A stretch of 64,000 nucleotides of DNA from JABJMC01 sp964473745 (GTDB lineage Bacteria; Patescibacteriota; Gracilibacteria; UBA1369; UBA12473), in the NCBI GenBank assembly GCA_964473745.1, contig CAYYQE010000008.1, positions 1-64,000 on the forward strand, given 5' to 3'. Below the pieces are notes generated by a model that saw nothing but the letters and a program-made list of their open reading frames with translations, had not been told where the DNA came from and ran no database searches. How positions within the stretch are numbered: the first letter of the stretch is position 1; each line of letters begins with the position of its first letter. Positions 58,927 through 64,000 of this stretch are shown piece by piece. A program made the position numbers and the translations under genes.

Positions 58927-59442
58927 ATGATTCATTGCTACACTGGCGACGGAAAAGGAAAAACTTCAGCCGCACTCGGAGTGGCCTTTCGGGCCGCCGG
59001 CGCTGGTTGGAATACCTGCGTTATCCAATTTATAAAAGGAACCTGGGCCTCCGGAGAAGTTGAGGCGGCAAAACAATTTTCTTTTATCGATATTATCCCG
59101 GCTGGAAAAGGTTTTTACAAAATTCTAAATGACAAGCTTACAGCCGAAGAACACCAACAGGCGGCTCAAGAAGCCATTACCACCATTACCGAACGAATGT
59201 TAAGCGGGAAATATTCATTAATTGTGCTAGATGAAGTAAATGTGGCCGTTCACCTAAAACTAGTTAAGCCAGAAAGCATCATTGAAATTCTAAAAAAAGC
59301 ACCAAAAGGTATTCATTTTGCCCTTACCGGACGAAATGCTCCTCAGGAATTTATTGAAATCGCTGACCTTGTAACAGAAATGAAAGAGGTCAAACATCCC
59401 TTTCACGAAGGGCAAACCGCCAAAAAAGGATTGGATTTCTAG
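58927..59442 (+). CDS. cobO: ATP:corrinoid adenosyltransferase
   Basis: 171 residues of the CobA/BtuR/CobO family: the P-loop CYTGDGKGKTSAALG at the N-terminus, then RAAGAGWNTCVIQFIKG, LIVLDEVNVAVH and FALTGRNAPQE. It makes adenosylcobalamin, the cofactor of class II ribonucleotide reductase, which fits the RNR-like and thioredoxin reductase neighbours. No other B12 gene is in the window, so the cell likely salvages corrinoid. AACC (58916-58919) is 7 nt before the ATG. Confidence 0.93.
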   Translation: MIHCYTGDGKGKTSAALGVAFRAAGAGWNTCVIQFIKGTWASGEVEAAKQFSFIDIIPAGKGFYKILNDKLTAEEHQQAAQEAITTITERMLSGKYSLIVLDEVNVAVHLKLVKPESIIEILKKAPKGIHFALTGRNAPQEFIEIADLVTEMKEVKHPFHEGQTAKKGLDF

Positions 59443-59485
59443 AACATCCGCTATAATGAGCGGGAATAATTTAAAAAACCCTCTC

Positions 59486-60394
59486 ATGAATGAAAATGTT
59501 TACGATTTAATTATTATTGGTAGCGGGATGTCTGGAATGGCGGCTGCTATTTACGCTGGTCGATTTGAAATGAAAACACTGGTTATTGGCGAACTCCCGG
59601 GAGGCACCATTACTCTTACTCATTTAGTTGAAAATTATCCTGGCTATAAACGATTAAGCGGGCTGGAACTAGCTGGTCATTTACAAGAACACGTTGCTGA
59701 TATTGGCGTTGAAACCAAACAAGGCAAAATCGAAAAAATCGAACGCGCCGGAGCAGATGGCTTGTTCACTATTACAGCTAGTAACGGCGATACTTATCAA
59801 ACCAAAACTATCTTACTGGCCACCGGTACTGAACACCGCAAATTAGGCGCTCCCGGCGAAGAAGAATTCACTAATAAAGGTGTTTCTTACTGTGCCACTT
59901 GTGATGGGCCATTTTTCCGCGACAAAGTAGTGGCCATTGTCGGAGGCAGTGATTCCGCAGTCAAAGAATCACTTTTACTCGCCAAGTATGCGGCGCAAGT
60001 CTATATCGTCTACCGCAAAGAAGAAGTTCGGGCTGAACCCATCAATAAAAAAAGAATGGAAGCCACGGAAAACATCAAAGTGATTAACAACACCAATATT
60101 ACCGAAATCCTTGGTGGCCCTACTGTTAACAAAATCAAATTCGACACTGGCAAAGAATTAGAGTGCGAAGGCGTGTTTATTGAAATTGGGCGCACACCGC
60201 GGACTGATTTGGCCGTACAAATTGGAGCTGATCTGAACAAAAAAAGCGAGGTAATTATTAACAAAGCCTCGGAAACCAACATCCCTGGTTTTTATTCTGC
60301 TGGGGACTGCACTGACACCGATTGGAAACAAGCAATAGTTGGCGTGGCCCAAGGTTGTATGGCTGCCTACTCTGCTTATCAGTATGTAGAATAG
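59486..60394 (+). CDS. trxB: thioredoxin reductase
   Basis: 302 residues from MNENVYDLIIIGSGMSGMAA, the FAD-binding motif. The redox CxxC is in SYCATCDGPFF, the NADPH site in VAIVGGSDSAVKESLLLAKYA, and the FAD tail in GFYSAGDCTDTDWKQAIVGVAQG. It reduces thioredoxin, the electron donor of class I/II RNR. The frame is open from 59456, but AACC (59477-59480) precedes the ATG at 59486. Last gene of the operon. Confidence 0.94.
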   Translation: MNENVYDLIIIGSGMSGMAAAIYAGRFEMKTLVIGELPGGTITLTHLVENYPGYKRLSGLELAGHLQEHVADIGVETKQGKIEKIERAGADGLFTITASNGDTYQTKTILLATGTEHRKLGAPGEEEFTNKGVSYCATCDGPFFRDKVVAIVGGSDSAVKESLLLAKYAAQVYIVYRKEEVRAEPINKKRMEATENIKVINNTNITEILGGPTVNKIKFDTGKELECEGVFIEIGRTPRTDLAVQIGADLNKKSEVIINKASETNIPGFYSAGDCTDTDWKQAIVGVAQGCMAAYSAYQYVE

Positions 60395-60409
60395 TGGCCA
60401 ATTAAAACC

Positions 60410-60442
60410 TGTACGCGTCAACCTGAAGTCGCGTGCATTTTT
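60410..60442 (+). terminator. terminator after trxB
   Basis: TGTACGCG (60410-60417) pairs with CGCGTGCA (60430-60437) including one G-T pair, followed by a run of T, 16 nt after the trxB stop. Confidence 0.7.
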
Positions 60443-60495
60443 AAAGAATCCGGACTATTATACCCTCCTTAAAATTCACTAGGCTTTCCTTTAGA

Positions 60496-61488
60496 ATGAA
60501 CCTATATCACCCTTCCAAACTACCATTTCCAACCGATCTTCTCGATGAGGTGAAGGATCTAATTGCACAAGCCCAAAACATTCTTATTATCTCGCATCGC
60601 GGCCCTGACGGAGACACTATTGGCTGTAATTTAGCCTTTAAAATAGCTCTCAAAGCTCAGGGCAAAAAAACCACTTCCGCTTGCGTGGATCCCCCACCAG
60701 AATATGCTTTTGCTTTAAAAGGTACTTTTGAATTTGTAAATAATTTTGACTTAAATGATTTTGACCTAGTTTTGGCAGTGGATTGTGGAGCCCTAGATTT
60801 AATGACTTTTCATCAAACCAAACCTGAACTCCTTAAAAAAAAAATCCCACTCATTAATATCGATCATCATCCTTCTAACGATTATTTTGGGACACATAAC
60901 CTTGTTCATGACACTGCCGCGGCCACGGCCTTTACTATTTATCATCTTTTCAAGTATTGGAATTTCCCTTTGAACAAAGATATTGCCGAATGTTTAATGA
61001 TGGGCCTTTATTACGACACTGGCAGTTTTATGCATTCCAACACCAGCAGCGAGGTTTTACAAATGGCTGCTGATCTCATGAATCATGGAGCACGCATAAA
61101 CAAAATGGTAAAAAGCATGTTTCGAACAACTCCAGCCAATCAACTCAAACTTTGGGGCCGAATTATGCAACGCGCTCGCCTCACAAACCAAAACGCAGTG
61201 GTTTCAGCGGTTACCAACCAAGACTTTCACGAATGTAACGCCAAACCCAACGATGCTAGTGGAGTTATCGACTATTTAAATTCAATCCCCGGAAGCAAGT
61301 TCTCTATTTTATTAGCGGAAAATGGCACTGGAAAAATCAAAGGATCGCTTCGCACCCAAGATGACAGCATTGATTTATCAAAACTTGCAGGGTTATTTGG
61401 TGGTGGCGGACACAAAAAAGCAGCGGGCTTTACTCTACCAGGAAAACTAGAACCGGAAATCACTTGGAAAATTCGTCCAGCCAAATAA
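60496..61488 (+). CDS. nrnA: DHH-family phosphoesterase (NrnA-like)
   Basis: 330 residues. Metal-binding motifs: ISHRGPDGDTIGCNLA (DHH motif I), LAVDCGA, INIDHHPSNDYFG (DHH) and YYDTGSF. The DHHA1 domain ends with GLFGGGGHKKAAGF, the nucleotide-binding GGGH. NrnA degrades nanoRNAs and pAp. Family naming at NrnA level is by pattern. Its promoter is not clear. Confidence 0.88.
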   Translation: MNLYHPSKLPFPTDLLDEVKDLIAQAQNILIISHRGPDGDTIGCNLAFKIALKAQGKKTTSACVDPPPEYAFALKGTFEFVNNFDLNDFDLVLAVDCGALDLMTFHQTKPELLKKKIPLINIDHHPSNDYFGTHNLVHDTAAATAFTIYHLFKYWNFPLNKDIAECLMMGLYYDTGSFMHSNTSSEVLQMAADLMNHGARINKMVKSMFRTTPANQLKLWGRIMQRARLTNQNAVVSAVTNQDFHECNAKPNDASGVIDYLNSIPGSKFSILLAENGTGKIKGSLRTQDDSIDLSKLAGLFGGGGHKKAAGFTLPGKLEPEITWKIRPAK

Positions 61489-61544
61489 AGGCTAAAAACA
61501 AACAATAATTTGGCTAATTGCAAAAACTTTCGTATCTTAAAGAC

Positions 61545-62987
61545 ATGAAAATTTCTATTCAATCTCGCATTACCAAAAACGATTTACTCGTTCTTCCCTT
61601 TTATGAAGGGAAAAGTCCCAAACCAACTGAAACCGAAGCTATTCAAAATCAACATCACCCGGATTTTGAAGGAAAGCTTTTGGAAAACGTTCTAATTTAC
61701 CAAAAAGACAAAATCACCCCGCGTATTTTACTGGTTGGATTAGGCCCCCAAAACAAAGAAAACACCGAAACTTGGCGCCGCGCTGGAGGAAGCATAGCAA
61801 CTCAACTCAAAAAATCCATTCATGACCTAACTATTATTCCCCCCAAAGAAAGTTTGAAATTTATCGCTGCTTTTGTGGAGGGAATTTTATTAAAACACTA
61901 CCAATACGAAGAAACTTTTACTGATAAATCACGCAAAATATCAAAAATCGAAAACATCAACATCATCATTCAAGATAAAAAACTAAACACTAAACTTAAA
62001 AAATCTCTTGATGAAATAAAAGCCACGGCCCAAGCCGTTCATTTAGTCCGTGATTTAGTAAACGCTCCCAGCAACCAAATGAGCCCCACAATTTTAGCTA
62101 AAAAAGCCCAACAAATTGCCAAAAAATCCCGCTCCCTATCTTGCAAAGTTTATGGAGAAGCACGCCTTACAAAAATGAAAATGGGATGCCTAGTTGGCGT
62201 TGGGAAAGGATCTAGCGAAGAAACCAAACTCGTTGTACTTGAGCACAAATACAAGCCCAAAAACAAAAAACCCATTGTCTTAATTGGCAAAGGAATTTGT
62301 TTTGATTCCGGCGGAATTAACCTTAAAACTCGCGAACTTCCAGACATGAAATTTGATATGGCCGGAGCCGCTACTGTCTTAGGAGTTTTTCAACTTTTAA
62401 GTAAATACCGCCTCCCATTGCACGTTATCGGAATAGCTCCCTGCGCCGAAAACATGTTAGGTGCCAAAGCTATTAAGCCCGGAGACATTCTCACAGCCTA
62501 TGACGGCACAACCATCGAGATTAAAAACACCGATGCCGAAGGGCGCCTAGTCCTCGCCGATGCCATTGCCTACGCCGTAAAAACCTACAAACCCGAATCC
62601 ATCATCGATATCGCTACCCTTACCGGCGCCGCCATCACGGCTCTTGGCCACGAAATTAGTGCTTTAGTTTCCAGTGATGAGAGTTTAAAAAAGGCGTTAA
62701 TAAGCGCCGCCCATAAAGCTGATGAAAAAATATGGGAACTCCCCTTGGACTCAGACTACAAAACCAAGATCAAAGGCCAAATTGCCGACTTAGACAATTA
62801 CAGCGCCAAGGTAAGTGCCGGCACCATTATGGGCGGCGCCTTCCTAGAGCATTTTGCCCAAGAAACCCCTTGGGCCCACATTGACATGGGTGGCAGTGGC
62901 TGGATCCAAGAACCACTTCCCTACTATCCAAAAGGAGCCAGCGGCCGCATGGCCCGCACACTTTGGGAATTCCTAAAAAATCTCTAA
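61545..62987 (+). CDS. pepA: leucyl aminopeptidase (M17)
   Basis: 480 residues. The C-terminal catalytic domain has the two-metal site: LIGKGICFDSGGINLK, MKFDMAGAATVLG, and the signature NTDAEGRLVLADAIAYA; GRM-like SGRMARTLWEFL ends it. The N-terminal macro-like domain is divergent. It removes N-terminal residues from peptides. I start at the ATG at 61545, 6 nt after TATCTT (61533-61538), rather than the TTG at 61518. Confidence 0.93.
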   Translation: MKISIQSRITKNDLLVLPFYEGKSPKPTETEAIQNQHHPDFEGKLLENVLIYQKDKITPRILLVGLGPQNKENTETWRRAGGSIATQLKKSIHDLTIIPPKESLKFIAAFVEGILLKHYQYEETFTDKSRKISKIENINIIIQDKKLNTKLKKSLDEIKATAQAVHLVRDLVNAPSNQMSPTILAKKAQQIAKKSRSLSCKVYGEARLTKMKMGCLVGVGKGSSEETKLVVLEHKYKPKNKKPIVLIGKGICFDSGGINLKTRELPDMKFDMAGAATVLGVFQLLSKYRLPLHVIGIAPCAENMLGAKAIKPGDILTAYDGTTIEIKNTDAEGRLVLADAIAYAVKTYKPESIIDIATLTGAAITALGHEISALVSSDESLKKALISAAHKADEKIWELPLDSDYKTKIKGQIADLDNYSAKVSAGTIMGGAFLEHFAQETPWAHIDMGGSGWIQEPLPYYPKGASGRMARTLWEFLKNL

Positions 62988-62990
62988 AGC

Positions 62991-63569
62991 CTAATTTTTA
63001 CTTCCCTTTCCTTGTTCGTACTCGCGCGCCTGTTTAAGCAAATCCTTTAAATCTTTTAATTCTTTTTTAGAAAATTCGGCCTGAGCTTGAGGTTGTTGAT
63101 CTTTTTTAGTCAATAATCCTTCAGCCTCTTCAATTACATCAGATGGGAAAGGATTTTCTTGTCCCGCTATTTCCAAAACCGACTGCGCAATAAAAATAGG
63201 AGCTTTTGCTTCTAAGGCCAAAGCCAGTGAATCACTAGGACGAGCATCAATTTTCACTGTCTTACGTCCCACTCTCACATAAATAACGGCAAAATAAGTT
63301 CCCGCTTCAATTCCTTCTATCGCTACTTTTATAACTTTTCCTCCTAAATCCTTAACCACGTTTTTCAAAAGGGTATGCGTTAAGGGACGTGAAACATCAA
63401 TCTTTTGTAAGCCCAAAGCAATCGCCCGCGCCTCAGGTTCCCCAATCCAAATCGGTAAAACCAAATTACTCTGCGGATCATGCAGAATTACCACCGGACT
63501 TCGCATATGCGGCTCTTCCAGCAAAGCAATAATTCGAACACGAACAAAAGGATCTTTTTTGGGGGGCAT
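62991..63569 (-). CDS. bifunctional nuclease (BFN/DUF151) domain protein
   Basis: 192 residues. Residues about 10-145 match the BFN domain: VVILHDPQSNLVLPIWIGEPEARAIA, LTHTLLKNVVKDLGGKV, and the signature DARPSDSLALALEAKAPIFI. A charged C-terminal tail follows. Plant members have nuclease activity, but the bacterial role is not established. It ends 3 bp from the convergent pepA stop. Confidence 0.88.
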   Translation of the reverse strand: MPPKKDPFVRVRIIALLEEPHMRSPVVILHDPQSNLVLPIWIGEPEARAIALGLQKIDVSRPLTHTLLKNVVKDLGGKVIKVAIEGIEAGTYFAVIYVRVGRKTVKIDARPSDSLALALEAKAPIFIAQSVLEIAGQENPFPSDVIEEAEGLLTKKDQQPQAQAEFSKKELKDLKDLLKQAREYEQGKGSKN

Positions 63570-63571
63570 AA

Positions 63572-64000
63572 TTACGGCAACAATTTAATGGAGTCTAAAA
63601 AGGCCTGGGCATCCTCTCCTTCATAAGCTGGAGCCTGACCAGTGCCAACTACAACAACTTTGTTCACCTGCGCTGGAAAATAATAAATAGCTGAAGTTAA
63701 ACGACAATTCGGATCAAACTCATCACCATATGGATAAACTGTTGAATTAAACCCATAAACTTCCTTTTCCTCAGTCACTGAAACCTCTTCAATCTCACAG
63801 GCTTCACTTTCATCTAACAAAGCCTTCCATAAATGATTAATCATCCCTTCTTCTCCCGTTAGAGAATCAATCATTTCGACTGAAAGAGTAGCAATTACAT
63901 TATCTCCAGTCATCAAACTAACCACTTCTCCATCCTCCTCCAAAATAACCTCCGCGCCATGAGATTTTGATAAATAATCAAAAGTTAGCCCCAGATCATC
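63572..64000 (-). CDS. hypothetical protein, 5' end outside window
   Basis: The frame is open to the window edge, giving 142 residues of C-terminal part (near the edge DDLGLTFDYLSKSHGAEV). A TTG at 63943 is only an internal codon. The sequence has ATLSVEMIDSLTGEEG, YGFNSTVYPYGDEFD and a final DAQAFLDSIKLLP, and looks like a soluble, possibly secreted, domain. No family recognised. Ends 2 nt before the BFN gene start. Confidence 0.6.
   Translation of the reverse strand, partial: DDLGLTFDYLSKSHGAEVILEEDGEVVSLMTGDNVIATLSVEMIDSLTGEEGMINHLWKALLDESEACEIEEVSVTEEKEVYGFNSTVYPYGDEFDPNCRLTSAIYYFPAQVNKVVVVGTGQAPAYEGEDAQAFLDSIKLLP

Noticed and set aside
1..64000. tRNA or rRNA genes
   Set aside because: No cloverleaf, T-arm or rRNA segment noticed by eye in any of the gaps; a tRNA search program would settle it.

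Overview
The window looks like a chromosomal piece of a Patescibacteria (CPR) bacterium. A Peregrinibacteria-like lineage is my best guess, from recall rather than any search. The genes are tightly packed and AT-rich. TGA works as a normal stop: it ends trpA and ftsX at the expected family ends, and no core gene is read through TGA, so code 25 of Gracilibacteria/Absconditabacteria is unlikely. Shine-Dalgarno sites are scarce. Many starts instead follow an AACC(T/C) element 7-10 nt upstream, or lie 6-7 nt after a -10 box and so look leaderless. Readable promoters are of the sigma70 type, mostly with 16-nt spacers.

Layout. 1-2953: gatC/gatA (partial), then a membrane protein, a cytidylyltransferase, ftsX and recO. 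2954-14188 (minus): a LysM/transglycosylase-like protein, a Rel (p)ppGpp enzyme, a proline-rich membrane protein, and a CoA-pathway run coaW-(two Yip1-like membrane genes)-panB-panC-coaBC. 14327-19476: a proton-pumping pyrophosphatase, bL25, YbaB and MltG. 19439-26960 (minus): a complete tryptophan operon trpR-trpE-trpG-trpD-trpCF-DAHP synthase-trpB-trpA behind a clear promoter with a TrpR-type operator. 26998-35592 (minus): a FecR-domain protein, dnaA, rseP, frr, pyrH, a cNMP-binding protein and pilT.

35690-44500 is the accessory stretch. It holds two GC-rich islands with their own promoters, Shine-Dalgarno sites, hairpins and small membrane proteins. These flank or interleave with a cluster of extremely cysteine-rich repeat proteins, linked zinc-ribbon proteins and a deacetylase-like exported protein. 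44617-53653 (minus) holds groESL under a CIRCE element, an acidic protein with a consensus promoter, a giant 1508-residue protein whose last ~277 residues are a sigma70 factor, and RNase Y.

53941-64000: a lamin-tail-domain surface protein, a 12-residue Cys/Gly micro-ORF, and an apparent operon of a degenerate ribonucleotide-reductase-like protein with an ATP-cone, a coiled-coil protein, a corrinoid adenosyltransferase and thioredoxin reductase. NrnA-like, PepA and BFN-domain genes follow. The strongest candidates for undescribed biology are the giant sigma factor, the AACC start-site element, the Cys-rich repeat family and the two GC-rich islands.
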